Assembly (NCBI RefSeq): GCF_900142885.1
Contig: NZ_FRCL01000005.1
Coordinates: 62,001 to 126,000 of the forward strand
Source of the DNA: Flavobacterium xinjiangense
GTDB taxonomy: Bacteria; Bacteroidota; Bacteroidia; Flavobacteriales; Flavobacteriaceae
Direction: 5' to 3'
Length of the DNA: 64,000 bases
Shown here: piece after piece, positions 25,581 to 34,343 of the stretch
Position numbering within the stretch: position 1 is the first letter of the stretch
How the letters are laid out: each line of letters opens with the position of its first letter
The notes under the pieces: generated by a model
The model's database searches: none
Seen by the model: the letters and a program-made list of their open reading frames with translations, nothing else
Told to the model about the DNA's origin: nothing
Made by a program: the position numbers and the translations under genes

Positions 25581-26468
25581 TTAGTCAAATAAATCCGAAG
25601 ACAAGTAACGATCGCCACGGTCACAGATAATGGCAACAATCACTCCCGATTCTAACGTATTGGCAATTTTTACCGCCGTAGCTACAGATCCACCGCTGCT
25701 CATTCCTGCAAAAACGCCTTCTTCGAGCGCCAAACGTTTGGTCATGTCACGAGCTTCTTGTTCTGAAACCTCAATAATAGAATCTACTTTGGAAGCATCA
25801 AAAATTTTTGGCAAGTATTCTTGAGGCCATTTCCTGATTCCAGGAATTTGGGAGCCGTCACTTGGTTGTGCACCTATTATTTGGATAGCTGGGTTCTTCT
25901 CTTTCAAATAGGTAGAAGTCCCAATTATAGTTCCAGTTGTTCCCATTGCAGAAACAAAATGTGTTACCGTTCCCTCGGTATCATTCCATATTTCTGGCCC
26001 TGTGGTTTTATAATGTGCTTTCCAGTTGTCGTCATTTGCAAATTGATTGAGCATGATATAACCACCTTCAGCCACTTTTTTGTCTGCATAATCTCGAGAA
26101 CCTATGATTCCTGTACTTGCAGGAGTTTGTATCACAGTCGCGCCGTAAGCGCGCATGGTTTGTGTGCGTTCCTTAGTTGAGTCATCGGGAAGTACTAACT
26201 CGATTTCTATATTGAATAATTGCGCTATCATTGCCAAAGCAATTCCTGTATTTCCGCTGGTAGCTTCGATGAGTTTGTCTCCTTTTTTGATATCTCCTCT
26301 ATCCAGTGCGGATTTAATCATATTATAGGCAGCCCTATCCTTTACGCTTCCACCGGGATTATTTCCCTCTAGCTTCAATAAAAGTTTTACATTCTTATTT
26401 TGTACCAAATTGACCGTTTCCACTAAAGGGGTATTACCAATGAGGTCTAATAATTTTCTTGGTTTCAT
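25581..26468 (-). CDS. cysM: cysteine synthase B
   Basis: 295 residues, a PLP-dependent O-acetylserine sulfhydrylase. The PLP lysine is Lys43 in PGGSVKDRAAYNMI, and the substrate loop is TSGNTGIALAM near residue 68. The glycine-rich phosphate-binding loop GTTGTIIGTS and the terminal CDRGDRYLSSDLF complete the family signature. The shorter length and the sequence at GIRKWPQEYLP favour CysM over CysK. It starts one base after the serine acetyltransferase stop, so the two genes form a cysteine-synthesis operon. Confidence 0.94.
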   Translation of the reverse strand: MKPRKLLDLIGNTPLVETVNLVQNKNVKLLLKLEGNNPGGSVKDRAAYNMIKSALDRGDIKKGDKLIEATSGNTGIALAMIAQLFNIEIELVLPDDSTKERTQTMRAYGATVIQTPASTGIIGSRDYADKKVAEGGYIMLNQFANDDNWKAHYKTTGPEIWNDTEGTVTHFVSAMGTTGTIIGTSTYLKEKNPAIQIIGAQPSDGSQIPGIRKWPQEYLPKIFDASKVDSIIEVSEQEARDMTKRLALEEGVFAGMSSGGSVATAVKIANTLESGVIVAIICDRGDRYLSSDLFD

Positions 26469-26469
26469 A

Positions 26470-27261
26470 TTATTTTATCTCTTTTATTTTTACTTCAGTG
26501 GTGGTCGTGTTCATAACGATTGATTTTGCAGGAATTGATTTTGTCACCCATGCATTTCCACCGATTATACTGTTTTTACCAATCACCGTTTCTCCTCCCA
26601 AAATAGTTGCATTGGCATAAATGCAAACATTTTTTTCCACGGTAGGATGTCTTTTAGTGTTTTTCATGTCTTTGCTTACACTTAAGGCACCCAAAGTTAC
26701 ACCTTGATAAATTTTCACGTTTTTTTCGATGACGGTGGTTTCTCCAATTACTATTCCGGTGGCATGATCAATAAAAATGGGTGACGCAATAGTTGCACCA
26801 GCATGAATATCGGTTCCGGTGATTCGATGGGCGTATTCACTCATCAGTCTTGAAAATAATAAAAGATCTAAGAGATACAATTCATGACTCAGTCTGTAGA
26901 TTGCAATGGCATAAAAGCCAGGGTAGGTCAGATACACTTCTTCAATACTGTTTGAAGCAGGGTCATTTTCTAAAAAATAATTGGCATCTTGATTCAGTTT
27001 TTCAAGAACTAAAGGCAAGGATTCAAAAAATTTATCCCACATAGAATCGCATTGGGCATCCGGTTTTTTGCAAGCGATGGCTGATATTTCTTTAAATTGC
27101 TTTTCAAGTTCCTCAATGCTTTTATTTAGTGGGGCATTGGTGTCGAATAAAGTGAAAAATAAAAGCTCAGTAAAAGCCTCTGTTTTTGTTTTGATGCTAT
27201 AATTAATGGTAAAACCATTTTTTAAAGCACTAATATTTTTGATAATCAGATCTTTTGTCAT
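26470..27261 (-). CDS. serine O-acetyltransferase
   Basis: 263 residues. The enzyme makes O-acetylserine from serine and acetyl-CoA and feeds the sulfhydrylase encoded next. A helical N-terminal region of about 140 residues precedes a left-handed beta-helix of hexapeptide repeats (IHAGATIASPIFIDHATGIV, near residue 165) with the catalytic His in FIDHATG and the catalytic Asp in that region. The C-terminal extension ends TTTTEVKIKEIK. It is followed by cysM after one base. The long N-terminus resembles the EpsC/SAT plant-type layout. Confidence 0.9.
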   Translation of the reverse strand: MTKDLIIKNISALKNGFTINYSIKTKTEAFTELLFFTLFDTNAPLNKSIEELEKQFKEISAIACKKPDAQCDSMWDKFFESLPLVLEKLNQDANYFLENDPASNSIEEVYLTYPGFYAIAIYRLSHELYLLDLLLFSRLMSEYAHRITGTDIHAGATIASPIFIDHATGIVIGETTVIEKNVKIYQGVTLGALSVSKDMKNTKRHPTVEKNVCIYANATILGGETVIGKNSIIGGNAWVTKSIPAKSIVMNTTTTEVKIKEIK

Positions 27262-27473
27262 GATTATAGAATTGAATTGTTAGATGAAAACCGTAAAAGT
27301 AAGTCGTTTTTTAGAAAAAAAAGCAAAAAATGGATAAAGAAATTTTGAAGATATGGCATAAATACAAGGAAATGAAATTCTAGCCGATTTTTAAATTTAA
27401 GAGTTGATTTGAATTTTTGTTTAATGAAAAATAAAAGGTTTTAATATGTAAATTAGCAAGAAAAATAATTTGC

Positions 27474-28175
27474 ATGGATACGAATACTACTTTCATAAGC
27501 GATATCTCAAAAAAGGAATTCCCTGTCGCGGATAAAGTTTCCGGAAAAACAATCAGGAATCCCATATTAGCCTTAATCCAAAAAGATTATCCTGATTTTA
27601 GCAGTGATGAATTTCTTTCTATAGGTGAGTTAAACCTGTATCGGGAAAAGTACATTTCAAATTACTTACTGGTTGAAATAGGGGAGCTTTCTAATCTGGA
27701 AGCTAAGGTTATTGGTTCTTTAGAGGAAGATAAATCTCTGGTAAGTACAGTGGAAGAGGAGATTGGTATTCGTACTTTTGGTCAAGTAATAGCAGATAAA
27801 GTTGCGGCTTTTGGCGGAAGCTGGAAATTTATAATTCTTTTTGGAGTATTTATTGTTTTGTGGATTTTGGCCAATATTTATATTCTAATGAATAAAGGAT
27901 TCGATCCTTATCCGTTTATTTTGTTGAATTTGATTTTATCCTGTCTAGCAGCTCTTCAGGCTCCGGTGATTATGATGAGTCAAAATCGTCAGGAAGAGAA
28001 AGACAGAGAAAGGGCGAAAAAAGACTATATGATTAATCTGAAATCAGAACTCGAAATCAGAATGCTTCATGAAAAGTTGGATCATTTGATTATGCACCAA
28101 CAGGAAGAGTTAATAGAAATTCAAAAAGTTCAAATCGAAATGATGAATGATATTTTGACTCGAATAAGTAAATAA
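27474..28175 (+). CDS. DUF1003 membrane protein
   Basis: 233 residues. The conserved block FGQVIADKVAAFGGSWKFI (about residues 100-118) opens two membrane helices (about 118-135 and 145-165) joined by the motif ANIYILMNKGFDPYPFILLN. The family ending MMSQNRQEEKDRERAKKDY begins a basic coiled-coil tail to residue 233. DUF1003 proteins are widespread inner-membrane proteins; some affect cyclic-di-GMP or magnesium-related phenotypes, but none of this is established here. The N-terminal 95 residues contain a small soluble domain with a KEFPVADKVSGKTIRNPIL segment. Confidence 0.85.
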   Translation: MDTNTTFISDISKKEFPVADKVSGKTIRNPILALIQKDYPDFSSDEFLSIGELNLYREKYISNYLLVEIGELSNLEAKVIGSLEEDKSLVSTVEEEIGIRTFGQVIADKVAAFGGSWKFIILFGVFIVLWILANIYILMNKGFDPYPFILLNLILSCLAALQAPVIMMSQNRQEEKDRERAKKDYMINLKSELEIRMLHEKLDHLIMHQQEELIEIQKVQIEMMNDILTRISK

Positions 28176-28194
28176 GATTTTTTTATACGGTTAC

Positions 28195-29578
28195 TTATGT
28201 GTTTTTGGGTAATGTAAAAATAAAACTTGCTCCATTGTTTTCTTCAGATTCAATGTGAATTTTACCTGATTTTCCTTCGATTATTTTTTTAACGATTGAT
28301 AAACCAATACCAGTGTTTTCCTGCACATCACGAGCTAAAATCGTTTGAAATATCCCAAACACTTTTGTGTGATAACCTTCAGCAATTCCTGGTCCATTGT
28401 CTTTTATGGTAAATTGATGGAAATCAGGTAAAGATGCATAAGTGCATTCAATTTTCCCTATAGCTTTGTCGTTGTGATTTACCGCATTTGTAATGAGGTT
28501 ACTGAAAATCTTGAATATTAATTTTTTTTTCGGCAATAATAACAGGGAAATCATCGGCAATATAAACTTCAAATCCTTCAGAAGGAACGGTAGTTTCGAC
28601 AATTTTTATCAGCATTTTCTTCAAATCTAAAGCTTCGCTGGCTTTTTTTGAGTTTTCAATGCGGGAATATTCCAGGACACCATTAATTAAATTCTCCAGC
28701 CGCACGATTCTTCCTTGCAGTAATTTAAAATTTTTGTGAACGTCATCCGTCGCACCAACTAAATCTTCCTGAATCCATTCTGAAAGGCTGTAGATTGCCC
28801 TTAATGGAGCTTTTAGGTCGTGTGAAATAACATAAGCAAATTGATCTAATTCCTCATTTTTTTTCTTTAAAATGAGTAGGGCATTGCGTAATTTTTCTTC
28901 TTCTGTTCGTCGGTTGATTATATCGTAATTCAGTATTTTATTCTTTTCTATTATTTTAAAAAGAAATAATGCAGTTAATAGAAACAATGTAATTAATACA
29001 ATGGATTCAATCAGGTTGAATAGTAAAGTACGATTCCATGACTTTGCGTCAAAATCCATTCCGTAAACAGCAATAGTTTTGCCTGTAATGTTGTCTTTTA
29101 TAGGGATATATGCGCTTACCCAGGTTCCCCATCTGTCAGTAGAAGGTTCTGTAATAATCTCTTTTTCGTTCTTGAAAGATTGATGCGTAGTTATATCAGC
29201 TTCTGTGTACTCTTGACCGGGTGGCGAGTAATCTTTAGAGCTTTCTGGTTCCGAATCAACAATGAAGTATACTTTTTCGTTTTTTTGAGTTAACAAATAA
29301 GCAAATCTGGCTTCTGGATTGACTCGGATGACTTCTTTTAAATTGTTTTTTAAAATCTGATATTCCGGTTTACTAATGTCGTTGGGTTTTATTTCCAGCT
29401 TTTTTAAATATTCTTTAGGCAGTGTTACTTCAATAGATTTTGCAATTTGTAATACTCTTTTAGTTCGATCCTCGCTAAATCTGACATAGGTAAAATACAG
29501 ATAAAATATTCCCAAAGCTAGAATGGTAAAAAACACTATTTTTTCTATCGATATTTTTTTCAGATTCTTTTTCTTCAT
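28195..29578 (-). pseudogene. Cache-type sensor histidine kinase, frameshifted
   Basis: Two overlapping frames together encode one kinase. The first (29578 down to 28499) carries a membrane helix (about 14-31), an extracytoplasmic single-Cache-like sensor (STDRWGTWVSAYIPIKD), a second helix (about 193-215) and HisKA with the phospho-acceptor in FAYVISHDLKAPLRAI. It ends shortly after GFEVYIADDFPVIIAEKK. The second frame (stop at 28195) carries HATPase_c with LIFKIFSNLITNAV, DNGPGIAEGYHTKVFG and GIGLSIVKK. The break is at an A9 run on the coding strand (28522-28530): eight A would restore AEKKLIFKIFSNLI, which aligns without a gap to the intact paralogue ending at 61192. Sequencing error, decay or slippage could explain it. 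The gene has no partner regulator next to it. Confidence 0.85.
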
Positions 29579-29796
29579 AGATGCTAAAATATATCGTGTT
29601 TTTAATTTAGGAAAAAAAATAATTATGTATTACAATTAATCTAAGGGGTTCCTTTCTTCAAAAATAAGATTTTTTATGGCTTTCAAAGCTTTTAAATTAT
29701 TTTAATTTAAAAATTGTTTTTAGGGAAATAAATGCGAGTAAATTTATTTTGATTTACTTGTGGAAAGTTTTGAAAAAGCAAGAATAAAGTTGTCAC

Positions 29797-30075
29797 TCAA
29801 TAGTGTTTATAAAGGTAACCAGCAATCATAAAAAGGCCATTAATAATCGCCATTCCAATGATTAAATTTTTGTAGTTTCTTTGTTTGTCTACAAAGTGCA
29901 AACCTACAATTCCTAAAAATAATAGGGTAGTATAAATAGCTGGATACATTTGAAAAGCAGCTGCGAAATTGCCTCTCAAAAGTAACACTAATCCTCTCTG
30001 AAATCCGCATCCCAAACACTCCACACCAAAGAGTGTTTTACTGAAGCAAGGAATCATGTATTTTTCTAAATCCAA
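29797..30075 (-). CDS. DUF2752 membrane protein
   Basis: 92 residues. The family pattern is CF near the start, then VECLGCGFQRGLVLLLRGNF (about residues 17-36), where the CxGCGxxR motif sits, followed by AFQMYPAIY and two membrane helices (about 47-62 and 72-88). The open frame begins with a TTG codon at 30075; an ATG at 30057 would remove the first six residues. I keep the longer form because its MDLEKYMIPC start resembles what I recall of related proteins. Function unknown. It is divergent from the 60-residue protein gene at 30177. Confidence 0.72.
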   Translation of the reverse strand: MDLEKYMIPCFSKTLFGVECLGCGFQRGLVLLLRGNFAAAFQMYPAIYTTLLFLGIVGLHFVDKQRNYKNLIIGMAIINGLFMIAGYLYKHY

Positions 30076-30128
30076 TTATTTTGTTTTTGCAATTTTACAA
30101 AAAAATAAGAAACGAATGAGATAATAAA

Positions 30129-30157
30129 TTGATGCAATTTTAAATTTAGTACTTTTG
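30129..30157 (+). promoter_or_regulatory. promoter of the small-protein/Smr operon
   Basis: TTG at 30129-30131 and TACTTTTG at 30150-30157 (TAnnTTTG) are 18 bases apart, the best two-element promoter match in the window. The first ATG follows 19 bases later. Confidence 0.55.
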
Positions 30158-30176
30158 GAATCTGATAGATAAAGAG

Positions 30177-30359
30177 ATGAAAAAATTTATAATTCCAATA
30201 ATGGTTGTGGCCATAATTATTGCTTTGTACGAGCAGGTGACTGCCCAGAAAAATGTGTATGTAATGGTAGTTGCAATCGTAGTTTTTATGATGGGAATGA
30301 TGCATTTGAGTGCCAAGATACCTAGTAAAAATCAAGATAAAGAAGACGAAAATGTTTAA
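30177..30359 (+). CDS. 60-residue membrane protein
   Basis: 60 residues with two membrane helices: about 4-17 (FIIPIMVVAIIIAL) and 27-43 (VYVMVVAIVVFMMGMMH). A short basic and acidic tail (KIPSKNQDKEDENV) follows. Its last codons overlap the ATG of the Smr-domain gene by eight bases, and it has its own promoter, so it is very likely expressed and co-translated with that gene. No named family is recognised; similar two-helix proteins precede Smr genes in Flavobacteriaceae, as far as I recall. Confidence 0.72.
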   Translation: MKKFIIPIMVVAIIIALYEQVTAQKNVYVMVVAIVVFMMGMMHLSAKIPSKNQDKEDENV

Positions 30360-30903
30360 CAAAGGCGATAAGGTTTCAGTGCTTGACGAGGCTATAAACG
30401 GAGTGGTGCTTTCAGTCAAAGAAAAGGAAGTTTCGATAGAAACAGAGGATGGATTCGTGATGACATTTTTTGTCAACGAGTTGATTAAGGTAAACTCTTC
30501 CAGTAACTTAATGGATTCTATTAGAAGAATCAATGTAGATGAGATTGCAAAGGAAAAAGAGATACCAAAACCACGCAGTTTTGTCAAAGAACGCAAAGAC
30601 AAACACGAAATTTCAGCCCCTGAGTTTGATTTGCACATCGAAAAATTGGTCCCTAATAAACGCGGAATGTCTAATTATGATATTCTTACTTTGCAAACTG
30701 AAACAGCAAAACGACACATAGAATTTGCTATTCGAAATCGCATTCCGAAGATTGTTTTTATCCATGGTGTTGGCGAAGGAATCTTAAAAGCGGAGCTTGA
30801 TTTCTTATTAGGCCGTTATGACAGTATCGCTTTTCAGGAAGGGAATTATCAAAAATACGGACAAGGTGCAACAGAAGTTTTTATCAAACAAAGCACCAAA
30901 TAA
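30352..30903 (+). CDS. Smr-domain protein (MutS2 C-terminal type)
   Basis: 183 residues from the ATG at 30352. The open frame extends upstream to 30310, but that stretch overlaps the upstream gene in another phase. An N-terminal KOW/SH3-like segment (FNKGDKVSVLDEAINGVV) precedes the Smr domain at about residues 95-183, with the conserved PEFDLHIEKL (LDLHG-equivalent) and the metal/nuclease motif HGVGEGILKAEL. Smr domains nick branched DNA or cleave RNA; several act on stalled ribosomes in bacteria. A terminator follows directly. Confidence 0.85.
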   Translation: MFNKGDKVSVLDEAINGVVLSVKEKEVSIETEDGFVMTFFVNELIKVNSSSNLMDSIRRINVDEIAKEKEIPKPRSFVKERKDKHEISAPEFDLHIEKLVPNKRGMSNYDILTLQTETAKRHIEFAIRNRIPKIVFIHGVGEGILKAELDFLLGRYDSIAFQEGNYQKYGQGATEVFIKQSTK

Positions 30904-30930
30904 TATTGTTTTAGATTCTTTTTGGCAATA

Positions 30931-30991
30931 AAAAAAACGTCAGTCAGAGAAATTTTCGAATGAAAATGGACTCTTTAACTGACGTTTTTTT
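30931..30991. terminator. terminator after the Smr gene
   Basis: Arms AAAAAAACGTCAGT and ACTGACGTTTTTTT with a 33-base inner region that itself pairs partly, between convergent genes. Confidence 0.8.
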
Positions 30992-31040
30992 ATGCTTAAA
31001 ATAGGCTTTACTAGCGTTTTATTTTGCCTAATATTTGGGG

Positions 31041-31997
31041 TTAATTAGTGGTATAAAGATCACCATAAATGTAACTGTCCCCCAGTTTAAAATCATTGCT
31101 TCCTTTCTTCATGGTAACATTTTTAAGCACTATGGTATGTTTAAATCCAGTGCCAAATGCAGTGGTAGTTACTTCGACAATTCCGCTTATATTCGAAACT
31201 CCCGATGCAGCAATCCATTCTTCACTTATGACAGGAGTAGAAGGAACGGTTGTGTTACAAAAATAGCTTCCAGTAAGTAAGCCGGAGAATAATCGGTAAG
31301 TAAGCTTGTTGTTAGAATCACCAATAAGTCCGGTTCTTGGCGTATTTAATGGCGTTGCTGCTCTTGCAATAAGTGTAGGATCTATGTCCAAAGTAAGGGC
31401 TTCACTACTATTATAATTGTAAATCTGGTTAGATGAACTGCATTTTTCTACTGTTTGGTCAAATCCAAAAGGTAATGCGTTTGCTGAGGTGACGTAATCC
31501 CCAAAAGGGAATGTTTCATAAACCTGAGTTCCGCTATTTTTAGCAAATGTGACATTCTTGAAAACGATATTGTGATTGTAACCGGTAATTCTCGTGCTGT
31601 TATCAGTAGTGCTTGTGGTTTTTACAGCAGTGGTGAATATTTGTATTTTACCGGCGGTAGCAGTCCATTGATCTGTTACAGTGGGAGTTACCGGAGGTAT
31701 AGTTTCACAAATATTTGCCGTAGAGATGGTTCCGTTATAAAAACGGTAAACTAATCTGTTAGCGCTGTTTATATTAATGATTGTTGGTGCGCCAATCAAA
31801 CTTGGTTCATTTGTAAAAGAACTTTTAGGTATTTCGAGAATTAATGATTCTTTATCTTTCAGTTTGTAAATGATATTATTGGTAGTGCAACTTTGTGTGG
31901 CAACAGCTTCAAAACTAATATCTTCTTGTACTAAATTACCGTCATCACAGCTATTCAGGAACAAGGCAACAAACAACAGGCTTACAACTCTTTTCAT
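31041..31997 (-). CDS. lipoprotein with an internal tandem duplication
   Basis: 318 residues from the ATG at 31997, where the signal MKRVVSLLFVALFLNSCDDG ends in the lipobox LNSC. The mature protein consists of two copies of a domain of about 145 residues. Each copy starts with a Cys-Xaa-Xaa-Asn/Ser motif and continues with IY-strand, LTLDI or LILEI, NRLVYRFYNG or NKLTYRLFSG, and a final HNIVFKNVTF or HTIVLKNVTM strand. The repeat is at the protein level and strongly diverged in DNA. It looks like an adhesion or binding beta-sandwich, with no known family. It is transcribed alone. Confidence 0.8.
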   Translation of the reverse strand: MKRVVSLLFVALFLNSCDDGNLVQEDISFEAVATQSCTTNNIIYKLKDKESLILEIPKSSFTNEPSLIGAPTIININSANRLVYRFYNGTISTANICETIPPVTPTVTDQWTATAGKIQIFTTAVKTTSTTDNSTRITGYNHNIVFKNVTFAKNSGTQVYETFPFGDYVTSANALPFGFDQTVEKCSSSNQIYNYNSSEALTLDIDPTLIARAATPLNTPRTGLIGDSNNKLTYRLFSGLLTGSYFCNTTVPSTPVISEEWIAASGVSNISGIVEVTTTAFGTGFKHTIVLKNVTMKKGSNDFKLGDSYIYGDLYTTN

Positions 31998-32164
31998 TTT
32001 TATAATATTTGAAACAAAAATAGAATTTTTAATTTGTTCCAATTACATTCCTATTCAAAAACATGGAATTTAACAACATATTGGGCTTTTAAATAGAGTG
32101 AAATGAAGTTTTGAGCTTAGTTGAAATGGATAGATTACGTTAATTTAAAGCGAAAACAAATCAG

Positions 32165-32172
32165 TATCTTTG
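32165..32172 (+). promoter_or_regulatory. -7 element of the RarD-like transporter gene
   Basis: TATCTTTG matches TAnnTTTG and ends 18 bases before the ATG at 32191; no clear -33 TTG is seen at the usual spacing. Confidence 0.4.
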
Positions 32173-32190
32173 TCGCAATTTATAGCTTAT

Positions 32191-33111
32191 ATGAGACTTA
32201 ATAAATACTATTTAGCTGCTTTTTCTGCCTTTTTTATCTGGGGATTTTTTAGTTTAGCTTTAAAACCGTTGCATAATTACCCATCTTTGGACATATTATT
32301 TTACCGCGTTTTTTTTAGTGTAACCACGATGCTTTTGATTAATCTTTGTTTTAGAAAGAAAGTGCTGAAAAAAGATTGGAATCAGTTCAAAAGCATGACT
32401 CCGAAACAAAAACGAAGCGTTGTTCTATTGACGCTTGGAGGTGGTGTATTTTTGTCTTCTAATTGGTTTGTTTTTATATATGTAATGAATCATATAAGTG
32501 TAAAAGCAGCGTCGTTAGCTTATTTGATATGTCCCATTTTAACTACGATATTGGCTTTTTTTATATTGAAAGAAAAATTGAGTAAATGGCAATGGTTTGC
32601 TGTGCTGCTAAGTATTTTTGGTTGTGTTTTATTATCATTGAATCATTTTGAAGATATCTTTTATAGCCTTATCACAGCAGCGACTTACGCTTTATATATT
32701 ATTAGTCAGCGAAAAAATAGTGAAATGGATAAATTTCTGGTATTAACGATTCAGTTGGTCTTTACAGCCCTGATTTTGATCCCTTTTTATCCAACTTATA
32801 GCGGAACGTTGCCTACAGAAACTTTATTCTACGGTTGTTTGTCAGTAATTGTGGTTTGTTTTACAATTATTCCTTTATTTTTAAACTTGTATGCACTTAA
32901 GGGAATTAATTCTTCGGCGGTGGGTATAATGATTTATATAAATCCAATAATTGGCTTTTTAATCGCTATTTTTTATTACAAGGAGCAAGTGACTACCCTC
33001 CAACTGTTTTCTTATTTCCTAATTTTGGTTTCTATCGTGGTGTTTAATGAAAAGCTTCTATTTGCCAAGAAATTGAAAGTAGTTGCAACCAAACTGGAAA
33101 GTTTAAAATAA
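32191..33111 (+). CDS. EamA-type transporter, RarD-like
   Basis: 306 residues and ten predicted membrane helices arranged as two EamA repeats. RarD signature elements are visible: the start YYLAAFSAFFIWGFFSLALK, the block DILFYRVFFSV and, in the second half, the short motif ALKGINSSAVGIMIYINPIIGFLIA. RarD-type proteins are drug/metabolite exporters; the substrate is unassigned in most species. The start at 32191 is chosen because it fits both the first helix and the promoter. The cysteine desulfurase gene follows after 18 bases and may be co-transcribed. Confidence 0.85.
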   Translation: MRLNKYYLAAFSAFFIWGFFSLALKPLHNYPSLDILFYRVFFSVTTMLLINLCFRKKVLKKDWNQFKSMTPKQKRSVVLLTLGGGVFLSSNWFVFIYVMNHISVKAASLAYLICPILTTILAFFILKEKLSKWQWFAVLLSIFGCVLLSLNHFEDIFYSLITAATYALYIISQRKNSEMDKFLVLTIQLVFTALILIPFYPTYSGTLPTETLFYGCLSVIVVCFTIIPLFLNLYALKGINSSAVGIMIYINPIIGFLIAIFYYKEQVTTLQLFSYFLILVSIVVFNEKLLFAKKLKVVATKLESLK

Positions 33112-33129
33112 TTTTATAATTTTCAAATA

Positions 33130-34254
33130 ATGAAAAAAGTATATCTCGATAGTGCCTCTACTACTGCCATTCGTCCTGAAGTTATTCAGGAAATGACCAA
33201 AGTAATGGCTGAAGATTTCGGAAATCCATCATCAACGCATAGTTTTGGCAGAAATGCCAAAAACATTTTAGAACTTTCCAGAAAATCAATCGCAAAGCAA
33301 TTGAATAGTACAGCACAGGAAATTATTTTCACATCCTGCGGAACTGAAGCCAATAATTGGATTCTTCGTTCGGCTGTCAAAGATTTAAAAGTAAAGCGTA
33401 TCATAACCAGTAAGATAGAGCATCATGCCGTTTTGTATACGCTGTTGGCTTTACAAAATGAATATGATATTCAAGTCGATTATGTTGCTGTTAAGCCAAA
33501 TGGTGAAGTTGATATTACGGATCTAGTGGAGCTGCTTTCTCAGGAAACAAAAACATTGGTTAGTTTGATGCATGTCAACAACGAAACGGGAAACATCTTG
33601 GATTTAGAAAGAGTAGTACGCATTTGCAAGCAGCACAATGCATTATTCCATTCCGATACAGTACAGTCTATAGGAAAAACAGAAATAGATTTACAAGCTA
33701 TTCCTGTTGATTTCATCGTCGCTAGTGCGCATAAATTTCACGGGCCTAAAGGTGTTGGATTTGCTTTTGTTCGCAAGAACTCCGGTTTACAACCTTTGTT
33801 TTTTGGAGGTGAACAAGAAAAAGGATTAAGGGCCGGGACTGAAGCATTACATCAAATTGCCGGTATGGCAAAAGCGTTGGAACTTTCCTATACCAATTTA
33901 AAAACAGATAGAACTTATATCTCCGAATTAAAAAGCTATTTGATTAGTCAACTTGAAATTGAATTTCCAGCATTTGTGATAAACGGAACTGCCGATGGGT
34001 TTTACAATATTTTGAACGTTCTATTGCCTTTTTCAGAAGATAAAACGGCTATGATTTTGTTTCATTTGGATATGAAAGGGATTGCGGTTTCTCGAGGAAG
34101 TGCCTGCCAGTCTGGTACTATAAAACCATCTCATGTATTAGCCGAAATGCTTTCAAACGAAGATTTGAAAAAGCCTAGTTTACGTATTTCATTTAGTCAC
34201 TACAATACAAAAAAGGATATTGATTTGCTAATTGAGGCATTGAAAAGCATATAA
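33130..34254 (+). CDS. cysteine desulfurase, NifS/IscS family
   Basis: 374 residues, a fold-type I PLP enzyme. Lys202 in SAHKFHGPKGVGF binds PLP and Cys326 in SRGSACQSG is the persulfide-forming residue. EAD-like PLP contacts (TSCGTEANNWIL, HVNNETG, FHSDTVQ) are all in order. Desulfurases of this group supply sulfur for Fe-S clusters or tRNA thiolation. The short Cys-loop marks a group I-like (NifS/IscS) enzyme rather than SufS. No scaffold (IscU) gene is adjacent, so the exact pathway is open. Confidence 0.9.
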   Translation: MKKVYLDSASTTAIRPEVIQEMTKVMAEDFGNPSSTHSFGRNAKNILELSRKSIAKQLNSTAQEIIFTSCGTEANNWILRSAVKDLKVKRIITSKIEHHAVLYTLLALQNEYDIQVDYVAVKPNGEVDITDLVELLSQETKTLVSLMHVNNETGNILDLERVVRICKQHNALFHSDTVQSIGKTEIDLQAIPVDFIVASAHKFHGPKGVGFAFVRKNSGLQPLFFGGEQEKGLRAGTEALHQIAGMAKALELSYTNLKTDRTYISELKSYLISQLEIEFPAFVINGTADGFYNILNVLLPFSEDKTAMILFHLDMKGIAVSRGSACQSGTIKPSHVLAEMLSNEDLKKPSLRISFSHYNTKKDIDLLIEALKSI

Positions 34255-34343
34255 TAAACGTATTGAAAGTCATTTTTTTTTCAAATCTAGTCTTGATTTT
34301 TTTGTAAATCTATGGTTATAATGCGATTTTTTCTTTGACTAAT

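Noticed and set aside
30066-30638. Minus-strand frame of 190 codons opposite the Smr gene
   Set aside because: It overlaps two well-supported plus-strand genes with their own promoter, and its composition (Leu/Ser/Ile/Phe-rich) is that of an antisense shadow.
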